Shown here in pieces: positions 32,395 through 43,935 of a stretch of DNA of 55,917 bases (position 1 is its first letter; the number at the start of each line of letters is the position of its first letter). Position numbers and translations under genes: made by a program. This stretch comes from Chara braunii (taxonomy: Eukaryota; Streptophyta; Charophyceae; Charales; Characeae). The DNA is taken from the NCBI GenBank assembly GCA_003427395.1, contig BFEA01000083.1:2016189-2072105 (forward strand). The letters are read 5' to 3'. The notes beneath the pieces are model-generated. The model made no database searches. It saw only the letters and a list, made by a program, of their open reading frames with translations, and had not been told where the DNA came from.

Positions 32395-32850
32395 TGTAGC
32401 GAGATACATACCTGGTGCTGGAAGCGTGCGGCATTGGCCGCTGTATGCATGTACTTCGGAAAGTTGTTGTCATCAACTTCAGCACCGTAGTATAGGCTAG
32501 TTAGGATCTGCCACATGAAGTCTGGGCGCCCAGCGCAGGATAGGATGACAACTCTGGTTCTTCATTGATGATCATGATGGGACTATCTCCGCATTGTCAA
32601 ATATCAACTCTTGGTGTGCTCTTATTTGGAGAATCTCGTGATGCGATTTTGATGTTGGTTTGCGGACACGACCATCTGGTCTTGTGTATGAAGATCGCTA
32701 TGGCTCATTTTTCTTTGCCTTTATTTGAACATTGATTTCTTTTATTATTACCTTTATTATTATTACTATTGATTGATTGGTATTACTGTTATTTTCATAG
32801 CTATTGTTATTATTATTATTATTATTATTATGTTATTATTATTATTTCTT
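32395..32850 (+). repeat. GA-core-ATT modular repeat, copy 2
   Basis: Partner of 29290-29735, again ending in ATT tracts (32750-32845). Confidence 0.75.
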
Positions 32851-33635
32851 TTTGTAAACTGATTTACCTTCCTTTTTACTGCACTTATATGGACACAGAC
32901 TGCGCCACAGTAAGACAAGTGCCCACTCAAAACTCAGAGATATAGTAAACAAGAATACAGTCCGGATTCATGCTCGCTTCAAAATGGCTATGGAGTATCA
33001 ACACCTGATACACCTCAATGTTGGTCACCAAAATCTCATTCTGGTGCTCTTACATACTCACTTAGTAACGCCTTGGATATCTCATGCGTATCACGCTGCA
33101 TACACACACACATGCGCGCTGCGCTTCACTACCGGCTATAGGAGCAATGGATATTCTTATCGCTGCGCTGTGGTTACATTCCCCTTCCCGGACCACTTCA
33201 TCTTCCGGCATAATTGCAGACCACCTCGCCCGAGCCGCGCTAGCAGCAATCCTGCATGGCTCACGTAGGAGTGAATGAATGACAGGGCGCTGCGTCTTGA
33301 TTTGTATTTCTGTAGCCCGATGGTCCAACTTTTCCCTGGGACTGGTACACAGTCTCATACGGTACTTGCTGGGCAGGACTCTGACTGACCAGGACCGGTA
33401 CACACGGTCTTGTACGATACTCGCTGGCTGGACTGAGTGAGACCGAGACTGGGTACTGCAGACTCAGCGGGGGTGGAATTACTACAACCCACTTGCCTCT
33501 AGCCTGCTATAAGCAACGGATGAGGGACCGCTTTCGGATTTGTCGGAAGCCTGTGGATTTGGCTCGTCGGCCCTATAGCAGCAACGGCCTTAGCCTTTCC
33601 GGAATACGGCAGCCATGACTAAAAACTTATAGCCG
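32851..33635. other. No gene; short tandem duplication
   Basis: A ~55-bp diverged tandem pair at about 33340-33440 shares GACTGGTACAC.GTCT and GGTACTTGCTGG-like text. No coding sequence is supported. Confidence 0.5.
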
Positions 33636-33639
33636 TGAC

Positions 33640-34195
33640 CACGACACAGACAGGCGCATACAAATAGCGTTGGACAGATGACCAAATACACATAATAGAC
33701 AGATTCAGGCAGATACACAGACAAGCAGACAGATATAGGCACATGCACAGACCAACAGACAGATACACTGACAGATACGCAAACGGGCAGATAAACGGAT
33801 GAGGAGCAGACATGCAGACAGACCAAGCAGACATTCAGACCGACCAGACAGAGAAGACAGGTAGTCTGCCCAATGGATTATTTGACAGAAGGATAAGAGT
33901 TCACCGTCTCGCCAATGGACGTGTGCATGCGAGTGGAGCAAGAGGGTGAGATACGAGGACTGAGAGATGTGGCGAACCTGTCACAAACAGATATAGACTG
34001 ACAACTGAAGGCCGACGGCGGCGACAGGCAGGGTCAGGGATACGAAACCAACACAGATAGATAGACAAACAAGCCAAACACGGGGCATACAAATAAAAAC
34101 AAACAGACAGACAACTGCACAAACAATCTAGACACGAACAAGACACACATGAAGTACCGAGCAGATAAATGAACACAGACAAACAAAGGGGCAAA
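33640..34195. repeat. Degenerate (ACAG)n stretches
   Basis: Two blocks rich in CAGACAGATA and ACAGACA words, split by unassigned sequence. The minus-strand Ser/Cys/Leu-rich frames are produced by the repeat. Confidence 0.75.
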
Positions 34196-34259
34196 CATGA
34201 CACAGAAAGGGAGAGAAGAGAAAGAGAGAAGGATGATGATGACGGAAATGTGCGGGCAC

Positions 34260-34510
34260 ATACCTGGTATGGGCGACAACCTGCAATGGTCGGCATCTTC
34301 AGGTGTCTTGTTGACTGCCGACGTCGACAGTTGCATTGCCACTTTGTGTAGGGAGTAGGTTGGGCGTTGAGTAAGAGAAGAATCTGGACACGTATGTTGG
34401 TGATGGAGAGAGCATGTTCTCATTGATACTCGACCTCAGTATTCTGGTACGGTATCAAGTGCAGCCCTGTTTTCCAGATTGTGTCAGGCTTTCTAACTTT
34501 CAATATGGCC
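34260..34510 (+). repeat. Modular repeat D, copy 2
   Basis: Partner of 31785-32100, preceded by AGAGAGAAGG and followed by an ATT tract (34566-34672). Confidence 0.75.
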
Positions 34511-34565
34511 TGGCAGATAGAAATCTATCATCTTACCTTCTTTGAATCATTAAATGTTATTATTA

Positions 34566-34567
34566 CG

Positions 34568-34620
<53 letters not shown>

Positions 34621-34672
34621 CATTATTATTATTTTTATTATTTTTGCTATTATTATTATTATTGCTATCATT
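34566..34672. repeat. (ATT)n microsatellite
   Basis: Long ATT run with minor interruptions. Another lies at 35176-35225. Confidence 0.95.
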
Positions 34673-34699
34673 AGGAAGTATTATTGGTAACTTAGTCGC

Positions 34700-35176
34700 A
34701 GCAGCAGCTTCAGCTGTGAATGTACGAGGCCTGATTGTATAGTAGCCGCGGGGAACGCGGCATTGTCATCATATCTGCGCTCAAGCACGACGTGGTGTGT
34801 GTGGTAGCCAGAGGACTGGGATATTAGCGGACTATGGCCAGTCACGTAGAACAGCAAGCATGCACCCGCACAGCTGCAAACGTATGCGTGGAAACATCGA
34901 GCATTGCGCCAGCATAATCTGCAGGCGGGACCACAAGCACGCCTACTTGATCCTAGACAGTCGCATGCGGAACGACGTGCGTGTGATTGTACCTAAGGTT
35001 GTGTGGCAGAAGTTAATGAGAAGAAGGAGCGAGAAGAAGGGAAAAGTTTTGGCATGAGAGACATTGATTAAAATGTTTTCCTCTTCCTGATCCCTTGCTA
35101 TTTACAGAATCATCTGAGAGCATTGATGAAAAGTAGTCAGAAATGATGTTATTATTTTTAATATTGTTATAATTGC

Positions 35177-35214
<38 letters not shown>

Positions 35215-35825
35215 CATTATTATTATAATTAACCATTATTATTGTTGGTTTATTTCCTTAATAATTCTATTATTTGATTATTTTGAGTTGACATATGACA
35301 AAACGGCGGTCGGAGAGAGACGGAGGTTATAGGGCGACGGGAAGGAGAGAAACATGGTCACTATGTGACGGTGCCTACCCCCGCTCCATCCTCCTCCCTA
35401 CTTATCATTGTGTGGTTTCCTCAAGACACCTGTTTCTTCAACCGTGATTGATGTATTCCCATTAAGGTGATTCTGGCTTACCGACTCTAGGGATCGGACA
35501 AGTAATAACGGCGACTAGGTGTGACCGAGTAAACAGGGCGATTGCGGGAGCTCTGCCGGAGTTCAGGAGGAACTCTGGAGGCAGGGAAACATGAGGTACG
35601 CGTCACATAACCCTTTCCTATATACCCTTATAGGCTACGCCCTTCTATTGGACTGCATGTATGATTGTATGATATACTGCTTGTAGTTTCTTCAGAACCA
35701 AGATAATCAAAAAAGAGAAAGAGGATATATGATTGAAGTAAGAATCATGCTAGGAGGAAGGAAAGGAACCTACTAAAGTAACCAAGAAGAAACCTAGGCT
35801 GTTTGGGCTTGAGAACAAAGTAGGG
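34700..35825. other. No gene recognised
   Basis: An 86-codon frame at 34797-35057 has no family resemblance. One clean hairpin GGAGTTC-AGGA-GGAACTC lies near 35552-35570. Composition changes to GC-balanced, structured sequence after about 35300. Confidence 0.45.
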
Positions 35826-37860
35826 CGATGGAGACTCATGTGTGAGCCGTCGTACTACTTATGTATGCATTGACGTGACTGAGGGTTGACACCTAGGTAC
35901 TCATGTATGAGTTACCTTGCTATCTGCCAGATCCACTGTCATCGTGAAGGGCAGATAAGTCTGATAATAACTTATAAAAATTAAATAGGAACTCTCTACC
36001 GGATCGACGGTCGTCGAGACGGGAAGGGGGGTTCTAATGATAACCTAGGAACTAAACCAAATACTCTCTACCGGGTCGGTTGTTGTCGTGATGGGACGAG
36101 GGTACAAACAAAATACTTATAAACTAATCTAAGTACTCTTTACCTGAGCGGCTGTCGTCGTGAGGGGACGAAGGTGCAAACAAATACTTATGAACTAATC
36201 TAAGTACTCTCTACCTGAGCGACTGTCGTCGTGAGGGGACGAAGGTACAAACTACTTATAAACTAATCTAAGTGCTCTCTACCGGAACGACTGTCGTCGT
36301 GATGGGACGAGGGTACAAACTACTTGTGACCTAATTCAAGTACTCCTTACCAAATCGACTGTTGTCGTGATGGGAAGAGGGGCACAAACGATAGCTTATG
36401 GACTAAATCAGCTACCCTTGACCGTAACGGCTGTTGTCCTGACGGGAAGGGGGTATCTGACTATAATTTATGAACTAAAATTGGTGCTCTCTACCGGATC
36501 GAGTGTTGTCGTGATGGGAGGAGGTTACTAACGATAACCTGTAAACTAAAATAGGTACTCTCTCTCTACCGTAACGACTGTCGTCGTATCGGGAAGAGGT
36601 ATCTGACAATAACTTATAAACTAAATAGGCGCTCTCTACCGTAACGGTTGTCGTCGTGACGGAAAGGGGTATCTAACAAAAACTTATGAGCTAAATGGGT
36701 ACTCCTTATCGCAACGACTGTCGTCGTGACGGGAAGGGGTATCTGGCAATAAACTTATGAACTAAATTGGGTACTCTAGACCATAACGGTTGTCGTCATG
36801 ACGGGAAGAGGTATCTGACAATAACTTATGTACTAAAATGAGTATTATAGACCGTGACGGCTATCGTCGTGATGAGAAGGGATATGTGACAGCAACTTAT
36901 GAGCTAGATTAAAGTACTCTCTACAGGATCGACTGTCGTCGTGATGGGACGAGGGTACAAACAAATACTTATGAACTAATCTAAGTACTCTCTACCGGAT
37001 CGACTGTCGTCGTGATGGGACGAAGGGTACGAACAAATACTTATGAACTAATATAAATACTCTCTACCGGATCGACTGTCGTCGTGACGGGAAGAGGGGT
37101 CTGACACTTAGAAAATAATAAAGGGAGGCTCTGGGAGGGTCATCCTATTCACATGCTTGAGTCTAAGGTTGGCTAACAATCTGCAAAGAGTAGGAAATCA
37201 CATTTTTACTCTTCCTTTCCTGACTTACTTACCCTCAGACAGTCCGACCACCAGACCGGTAGTAGGGAGGCTTCTGTAGGAGTCCTCCTATTATTTGTCT
37301 AACGGTTGGACTACTTATTACCCGAGGAAAGTAGTAGAAGGGCCTCTGTTGGGGACTGTCTATTACCTACTTGATTCTATGTTAACTTACGAGAAGGGTA
37401 CTCCTGTAGGAATACCCTAAACCCTCGTCTTCTGTCCAAACTGACCCGGTCTTAGGACGGTCAGCTTCAGAAGGGCAACAAAATACCCTTGTTAGGATTA
37501 TCCTAATGCACTCATGGAGAGGACCTTGTTACGTAATAGTAGGAGGCTCTTGTGTGGGTCGCCTATTATTCACGCAGACCATTATTAACCTGTGGAAAGG
37601 AATTGACATCCGGATCTTTCGGGAGTATACCTAAAGCAAGTAGTAGGGTGCTTCTGTAGGAGCCTCAACTGTTTGTTGTACGAAGGGTACTCATGTGTGA
37701 GTTATCCCGCTACTCTTAACAGATCTTATGTATACATTGAGTGAGACTAAGCATAAAATCAGTTACTCATGAGTGACTTACTCGACTGTCTGCTTTGACT
37801 AACCGATTGCTTGGTATTGATCAAGTAGCAGAAGATTCATGTCTGAATGGATCTACTACT
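35826..37860 (+). repeat. Hairpin array with TGTN loops
   Basis: About ten short stem-loops flank a minisatellite whose units also fold. Examples: CTCA-TGTG-TGAG (35835), AGGTACTCA-TGTA-TGAGTTACCT (35895-35917), TAGGGAGGCTTC-TGTA-GGAGTCCTCCTA (37263-37290, 11 of 12 pairs with G-U), GGGTACTCC-TGTA-GGAATACCC (37396-37417), GGGTACTCA-TGTG-TGAGTTATCCC (37685-37708) and TTCA-TGTC-TGAA inside an outer AGTAG/CTACT stem (37825-37860). Stems differ in sequence but keep the loop. This points to selection or copying of a structure. Strand assignment is arbitrary. Confidence 0.75.
35988..37115 (+). repeat. 71-bp minisatellite, ~16 units
   Basis: Sixteen units of 68-74 bp of the form TACTCTCTACCG-arm-GAC-TGTC-GTCGT-arm-GGGA, then a variable part and CTTATGAACTAA. 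In one subfamily CCGTAACGAC-TGTC-GTCGTGACGG pairs 9 of 10. In the other ATCGAC-TGTC-GTCG(T)GAT pairs with one bulge. The subfamilies are partly grouped: units 9-12 are of the first type, units 14-16 mainly of the second. Confidence 0.9.
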
Positions 37861-38985
37861 TGAGTATGTCAAGACAAATTGAAGAGAAAGGAAAGAACGA
37901 TGCTCCTATTGGAGCAAGGTCTTCACGTATCCGAAAAGGGAACAAGGAAAGAAGATAAGACCGCGGGAGCAAGAAACTTAAGAATCGCCTCGCAGTCCAT
38001 AGCTGTCTATAGCTTTCGGATGGAAGGCCACAACGATGAATGAGTTGCATCTCATCTATGTAAGCGCCAAACGGTGCGCTTATCCCCAAACCAGAAAACG
38101 CAAGACCTGAGAGTGGGGAAAAATATGAGTTTCCCTTAAGACGACTTGGGATACAGGCATGAGACTCCTTGAGAGAAAGGAGAGAGTGACAGACGGCTTA
38201 GGGTAGGGTTGTGAGAGTACGACTAGGGATTAGACCTGGGATGTCGATCCTAGAGCTCACTACCCATGTCTGAGGGCTTGACCCTTATATATCAATGTGT
38301 GGGAAATCGAGTTGGGGTGTTGAATCTTTTTTGACTTGTGTGTGTGCAGGTCCTTGTTTATCTACTGCATTTCAAGGAAGAGGTTCTGCAGAAAGGACCC
38401 AAACTTCTGTTATCGTTCGATAACAGGTCGGTTGTTACCGATTCAAGTTTTCCCCTTTGACTTGATACCCACCTCTAAAGTCAAACCCTGTGGTTAGTAA
38501 AACTGTCACTTGCGGTCATTGCCTAAATAATCCTGGTCACTCTCGAGGGTCCTTTCAAGAAAGACAAGGCTGTCATGCATGGTTTGGGAAGTGAGGGACA
38601 AGGTCAATGGTTGATAGTTGACGCCGTTAGTGCATGGCATGTGAACTGTGTTTGCATTATTCTGTGCAGGTCTGTTTTGTGCGTGATTTTGATTGAACTG
38701 GACCTGGTCTGGTGAAGAGTCTTGGACGCACGACACTTGTGAAAGTGGGAAGGGTTTTCGGTGGTAATACCTCCATATTCATCAGATGTCAAACTTAACT
38801 ATTCTGATGTTCAGTTAAGTCCTAACTGGTTAAGAAAGATAGGACGCTCTTTGGTAGAAAGACAGTTTGATTGATATTTGTCAAAAAAATAATACATTAC
38901 GAAGTAGCGGAGAAATACAGCCTTTTAAAAGTTCGACCTGAGTGACTAACGGGTCAGTTCAAGGCGTCTTACCGCGCGTACCTTA
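37861..38985. other. No gene; isolated palindromes
   Basis: Perfect stems at 37901-37916 (TGCTCC-TATT-GGAGCA), 38061-38082 (TAAGCGC...GCGCTTA) and 38406-38425 (CTGTTATCG-TT-CGATAACAG). No coding sequence is supported. Confidence 0.6.
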
Positions 38986-38987
38986 TT

Positions 38988-39258
38988 TTATGCTACAGCG
39001 ATCGAGTAAACGCCCTCGGCCGACCTACCTCTACAAAGGCATGTAAAAGCCTTCGCATGTGGGCCGGTAGCTCAGCAGGGATACACCTACCTGAGGGTGG
39101 TGACAGCCCCTCGGGTAGAGGTAAGTTGTACCTCGCGACTCCCCGACCTGTCGTGGGGTGTCGTGAGAGGTATAGCACGCGCGCACGGTCGGAGTGGTCA
39201 CCAGTTCTTTTTCAGGAATACATCCTGCGTGACACGACCGTGAGGTTTAGCGCTCCTA
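38988..39258 (+). repeat. Dispersed ~270-bp repeat, copy 1
   Basis: Matches the reverse complement of 52590-52915. Shared landmarks are TATGCTACAGCGA, AAACGCCCTCGGC, GTAGCTCAGC.GGGATAC, GAGGTAAGTTGTACCT, AGAGGTAT.GC and a CCTG.GTGAC.CGACCG.GAGG stretch. GTAGCTCAGCAGGGAT resembles a tRNA A-box, but no B-box or cloverleaf follows. Confidence 0.8.
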
Positions 39259-39801
39259 GCGGGGTGTGGGACCGCCGCGCGCGACAGGTGGCGCCGTTGC
39301 CGGGGACCTTCGGTTGCCTGTCGGGGTCCTATGTGAACGGACCTGGGTTTGGTTAGTTGAAGCCCTAGCAAAACGACAAGTAAAAGGGGCAAAGTAATGC
39401 TTAAGTATTCTCCAGGTGCTAAGGATAAAAATAATTGACACGAACTTTGTGTCAGAGAGAAGTGTCTTGAGACGAGGCGAGTGCAAGTCGACACACCCTG
39501 TACAACATCACAACGAGTTGTAATTTCGATGACCGGCAAGATACCTGCTCCTTTTGACTATTGAAAGAGTGGCATATAAAATAATTTTCGACGAAGGAGC
39601 CTGATTATATAATAGAGGCTAACAGGTCTAGACGAGCCCTTTCCGGTTATAATCGTAGTTTCTAATTTTCAAGGATTAATTAGGCAGGTAGCTATACTAC
39701 ACAATCATTTTTTATTCCCTCGAATCTGTACGTATACCGAGATTAGGTACTACCCTAATCACTAAGCGTCCGGGATACTCCCTTAAGTAGAACTTTTAGC
39801 A

Positions 39802-40299
39802 ATGCCTCGCGGGTCTGGAACTGGAAGGGGAAGAGGTGGATGACAGGGGAAAGCGATGGAAAGACCAATTGATTTAACAAGGGAAAGAGAAGAGCGAGAG
39901 GAAGAAGAGGAGGAGGAGGAAAAATGGGAGGGGGTGCGTTTGCGCCGACGTGTGGAAGATTTTTGTGAGCGCACGCCGTCCACTGAAAAAATGGCGTATT
40001 ATTCTTATAAGTATGAACAACACTATGGCGCTCCGCCACCACGGTTTGAGCTACATTCTTCTCGTTCGTATCCTGTGCCATCCTCTTCCATGACACGCCG
40101 TCCTCAACAAATGGTTATAATTCCTCAACCACCTCAGCCTCCCCTTCCACCTCCACCGCCATATGTGCCCGATCCGTCAGTGGTATCTCAGAGCGTGCTA
40201 GCAAACCATCGGTTGTGTGTCACCATGGCATTGTTCTTACTATGCCAAGTTGAGATATGCGGTTTGATCTCTTACCTGATATATAAGGGGATTATCTGA
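39802..40299 (+). pseudogene. Pro-rich leader ORF of Ty3-type element
   Basis: From ATG at 39802 (MPRGSGTGRGRGG) to TGA at 40297, with one in-frame TGA at 39841 where Arg or Trp would fit. After it comes an acidic-basic run (EREEREEEEEEEEK), a Tyr-rich patch (MAYYSYKYEQHYGAPPP), a Pro-rich run (PPQPPLPPPPPYVPDP) and a C-terminal hydrophobic segment (MALFLLCQVEICGLISYLIY) long enough for one membrane pass. It sits 5' of the duplicated genes and gag on the same strand. Could be a gag-leader relic or a separate host-like gene fragment. Confidence 0.45.
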
Positions 40300-40671
40300 G
40301 AACCGCCTCGAAAGAGGGGATAAAGGTACAATGAGGCCAAGGTTTTTCTCTCGTTATTAATTGAAAATGATTGGTCGAGGGAATCCATTTAAATAGGAAA
40401 GGGGAAGGTATCTAGACTGGGGGAATATAATCTAGACTCTTATGATCCTTACTTAGAACGGACAAGGATGAGCTAAAGAGTTTAGGAGTGTACCTGGGGA
40501 ATATATGAGGAAAATGCAGTAAGGGTATCCTTATTAATAATGGAGAAAGAAGAGTTACTACGTAGTAAGGGCACCAGAAGTTAATAACTAAGACAGTACG
40601 TTAATTGGTCGCTCCTGTCTGGCCATTTGTAAGAACAGGTCATTAAAAGGGTTTGTCCGGATTCAATCAAG

Positions 40672-41458
40672 ATGCCTTACGCTGAGCAAATTGTCAGGGT
40701 CGAAGCGCCAGTTAGGAACGATGATGGGCTAGAAATGACGCTGCCAAAAGGAAGGAGCAGAGCGGAGCTTAGCGAATCATGGTGGGGAAGCTCACTAGGA
40801 AATGAGGTATTCTTGTGGGTAGAGACGAGTTGGAATACAAAGGAAGGATGACGTAGTGTGAGGGTCACCATCTACCTGGCTGCGAATCTCTGGCATGATT
40901 ACGAATCGAGCCTCGGTCAAGGAGAGGATGAATATATACTACTACTCACAGAGATGACAGAAGCAAGGCTCAACGTCTGGAACCGGGAAGGTCCACGGAG
41001 AGACATAAGAGGGGTTTATAAAGGAAATCAAAATGCTTTCTGCCAAAGACTTTACTCTTCCAATCCGTTACATTAGAACCACGCTCCCAGATTTCATTGT
41101 CAATGAAGTGTTTCATGGTCAAGAAAGAGTGGAGTTGGCAGCTGAAGCAGCACTAAGAGTACCTAATAGAGGATATGATTTCTCCACCCCCCATATGATT
41201 TACTGCCTATACCTGGAGATCGGTTTCGAACTCACTGGAAGCGATTTTAGCAACATACTGTCCATCGCAAACACGTACGCAAAAATTTATTTCATGGAAG
41301 AAAGATTTGGGTACTGAGAAAAATTGAAAGAGGAAGTCCGCTCCGGGATCTGCGTGGATGATATTCCCATCATGTTTGGGCTAGTCTATAATTTCTGGTC
41401 TGGGGACTTAGTGACGGTAGAGGAAATGGAAGAAGAAGAGAGAGGGTTTATATTCTAA
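40672..41458 (+). pseudogene. Unrecognised gene E, copy 1
   Basis: Starts MPYAEQIVRVEAP after AAG (AAGATG). Carries ESWWGSSLGNEVFLWVE, then an in-frame TGA, a TIYLAANLWHD segment, a frameshift near 41035, LPDFIVNEVFHGQERVE, YDFSTPHMIYCLYLEIG, and the C-terminal IPIMFGLVYNFWSGDLVTVEE ahead of TAA at 41456. About 260 codons. The whole gene is duplicated in tandem at 41742-42516. Trp- and Tyr-rich motifs suggest a folded globular protein. It lies between the leader ORF and gag of the Ty3-type element, an unusual place for extra genes. No known family is recognised. Confidence 0.5.
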
Positions 41459-41741
41459 AAGGATTATGGTTGGAACGCTGAGACATGAATGGTAAGGAGG
41501 GAAAGGAGGTGAAGAAAGACGTTGCTTGCTTGAATTTGACGGGAGAAAAGAGTGGGGTGAAGAAGGAAAAAAGATGTAATGAGAGGGCAGAAGAAAATCT
41601 CCTGAGTAGAATTGAGAAAAAAAAAGGAGAAAATTTAAAATAAGGGGGTATGTCACCTCAAAGTAGGACTTATGCATAAGTATTGTGTGCCTTTTGTCTC
41701 TTTCTTCTGCACTACATACGCCGCCAGAAAATTCACGCAAG
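41459..41741. other. Spacer between tandem gene copies
   Basis: Purine-rich, with a run of As at about 41617-41640. No gene. Confidence 0.5.
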
Positions 41742-42516
41742 ATGTCGTATGCCACTCAGGGAGTTGGGTTGAACTACCTTTCCGTGCCAGACAAGGATTA
41801 AGGATGTCATCACGCCAAGGGCTAAGCACGAAAGAAGAAGAAATCAGCACATGGTGGGGAACCCAGATTGGGCCAGAGGCGTTTGTATGGGTAGAAATCG
41901 GGCACACTCCAGATAAAGAGAATATAATAGTTTGAGCAACTCTGTATCTCTCATCTCAATTATGGAGGATGCACGACGTGGATTTGGCAGTAGGACACAG
42001 TCAACCACTGTCCAGGTATCTCCTGACTACGGGAGCAATCCTTAAGGACAAAATCCGAGAGGAAAGATGGGGGGAGCTCCGACCAATTATACCGATGATA
42101 GAAGCAAGATGGGCATCGGATTTCGTTTATCTCACCCGCTACGTAAAGGCTGTCCTTCCTGACTTCATCATTAATGAAGTCTTTCACGGCCAGGCTAATG
42201 TAGAGCAAGCAACCCTGACCGTCATAGTTGTGCCTCTTGGAGGATACGAGTTTTTCATGCCCCAGGTTCTTTATTGTCTGTACTTGGAGATGGGACCAGA
42301 TTTGGTTAACAAAGATTTTGAGGAAGTCCTGTCCATAGTAGATGTATATGTCGTGTCCACCATATGGAACCGAGGCAGACTTATTGAAAAAAACTTAAGA
42401 ACGAAATGAAAAACCGGACATGCGCTTTTGGTATCCCTATAATGTTCGGTTGGGTGTATGATTCCTGGACAGGGGAATGGTTGTTTGCAGAAGAAATCGG
42501 AAGAGTAGGTTGGTAA
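41742..42516 (+). pseudogene. Unrecognised gene E, copy 2
   Basis: Starts MSYATQGVG from ATG at 41742, again after AAG. Aligned blocks with copy 1: ISTWWGTQIGPEAFVWVE, ATLYLSSQLW, LPDFIINEVFHGQANVE, YEFFMPQVLYCLYLEMG and IPIMFGWVYDSWTGEWLFAEE, ending TAA at 42514. The open middle part (41969-42409) includes IREERWGELRPIIPMIEAR. Frameshifts near 41830 and 42405 and in-frame stops break it. Conservation between copies is stronger in the protein blocks than in linkers, which suggests both were once translated. Confidence 0.5.
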
Positions 42517-42844
42517 ACAATCTAGAGACAGGAAAGATAGAACCAAGACCGTTTTTGACATCTCAGTCATCTCATTAGACTATAGGGGTAATAACTGAGG
42601 CTCGCAAAAATAAGGGAATTAGTGTATACCAGTTAATGTCAAGGAAAGGGGGTGAGATGAGAGTAAAAGGGGAGGAAATGTAAGATAGTTAGAACCATGG
42701 GTTGAACAGGGCTTAGATAGTACCTTGGGAAGAGTAAAACACCCAAGGCCAAAAACTAAAAAGAAAAGTAAGAAAATCGAAAGGTAATCTAAAAAATCGT
42801 CATCTCTGCATGTGTATGACAGATTGACTGAGGACTGTGGAAAA
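42517..42844. other. Spacer before gag
   Basis: A/G-rich, no gene. Confidence 0.5.
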
Positions 42845-43935
42845 ATGGGAAATGCCAATGGAGGACAGGGTTCCATTACAGGTACAGAGATTCTGCGGCT
42901 ACTGGAGAGTAGAGCAATCAAAAGGTCGCAACTGCCAAAGATAGAAATATTCCCTTTTCAAGGAGAACGGGTGTCCCACTGTTAGAATTACTGGAACAAG
43001 TCTTCAATCAGCTAACATCAACTGAGAAATTCGCTCAAATGTATGAGTACGCATGGTAGGAGTGCCGCCCGGAAGTCGAGAAGATCGTTACAAAGACCCA
43101 AGGGAGTTGGGTTGAATTCAAAAAGGGAATGCAGCAGAAATACTAGTTCGGGGATGGATTGCTAACTGTCGACCACCTGCACAATTTGAACAGAAATGAT
43201 TTTACTACGATAGGGGCGTTCACGACGGCCTTTGAAAAGATGGCGGAGAGAGTCCCGGGACTTTCCGAGGAGATGCAGTGTGTCATATTCCTGGGGAAGT
43301 TCTCAGGATATGAGGCGATGAAACTAACACGAGGAGGTGCGCCAGAAAGAAAGACGTCATGGGAAACGATAAAAATGAATTTGGCATCCGGTGATTTGAA
43401 CCAGGTGTTCCACCATCAGGTGAAAATGGAAAGGAAGAAAAGGAAAGAGGTAAGCGCAATCCAGGGGGCTGATCTAGCCTTAGGAGGAGTCTTGAGCAGC
43501 ATGGCGGCTTAACTCAGGGAAATGAAGGAGCAAATGACGACAGGAAAAGTAATGGCGGTTGGTCAGGCAACGAACAAAATGAGATATGGGGAAGAAAATG
43601 AAAAAGACAAGGAAGAAGAGGAAGAGGAGCCGGAACAGATAACCAAGGCAAAAGCAGCCCAGAAGAAGACCAAGAACCAACCGACGGGAAAACAGGGAAC
43701 TGAAAAAACGCAGGGCTCTCAACAGACTGGTGCGTCCGGCGTCACAGAAGCACAACCCCCCACTGCTCAACTCGCCCCATGACCGGTCGTGGCTCCTATG
43801 GAGCCATGACCAAGATGTTTTCCAGGGAATCAGTGGTCGGGGTTTGGACAGATAGGCCTGTATCCGAATCTGCCCCAAATGCAAGGAGCAGGAAGGAACA
43901 CAGGTTAGGCACAGGGACAAGGAACGAGTGGAGAA
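42845..43935 (+). pseudogene. Ty3-type gag (capsid part)
   Basis: Candidate ATG at 42845 (MGNANGGQGS), then LPKIEIFPFQGERV, which fits the start of a capsid-like gag, a frameshift near 42980, and LLEQVFNQLTSTEKFAQMYEYAW. Next come WVEFKKGMQQKY, FGDGLLTVDHLHNL, DFTTIGAFTTAFEKMAERVP and ECVIF-like LGKFSGYEAMKLT. These have the helical, Trp-containing style of Ty3/Gypsy capsid. From 43159 to 45912 a single frame can be followed, cut only by stops at 43510 (TAA), 43780 (TGA), about 43813 (TGA), about 43906 (TAG), 44173 (TAA) and 45490 (TGA), all compatible with Gln, Arg or Trp codons. Gag packages the element RNA. Confidence 0.65.

Noticed and set aside
35988-37115. CRISPR array
   Set aside because: Units are contiguous 71-bp repeats with no unique spacers, and the genome is eukaryotic.
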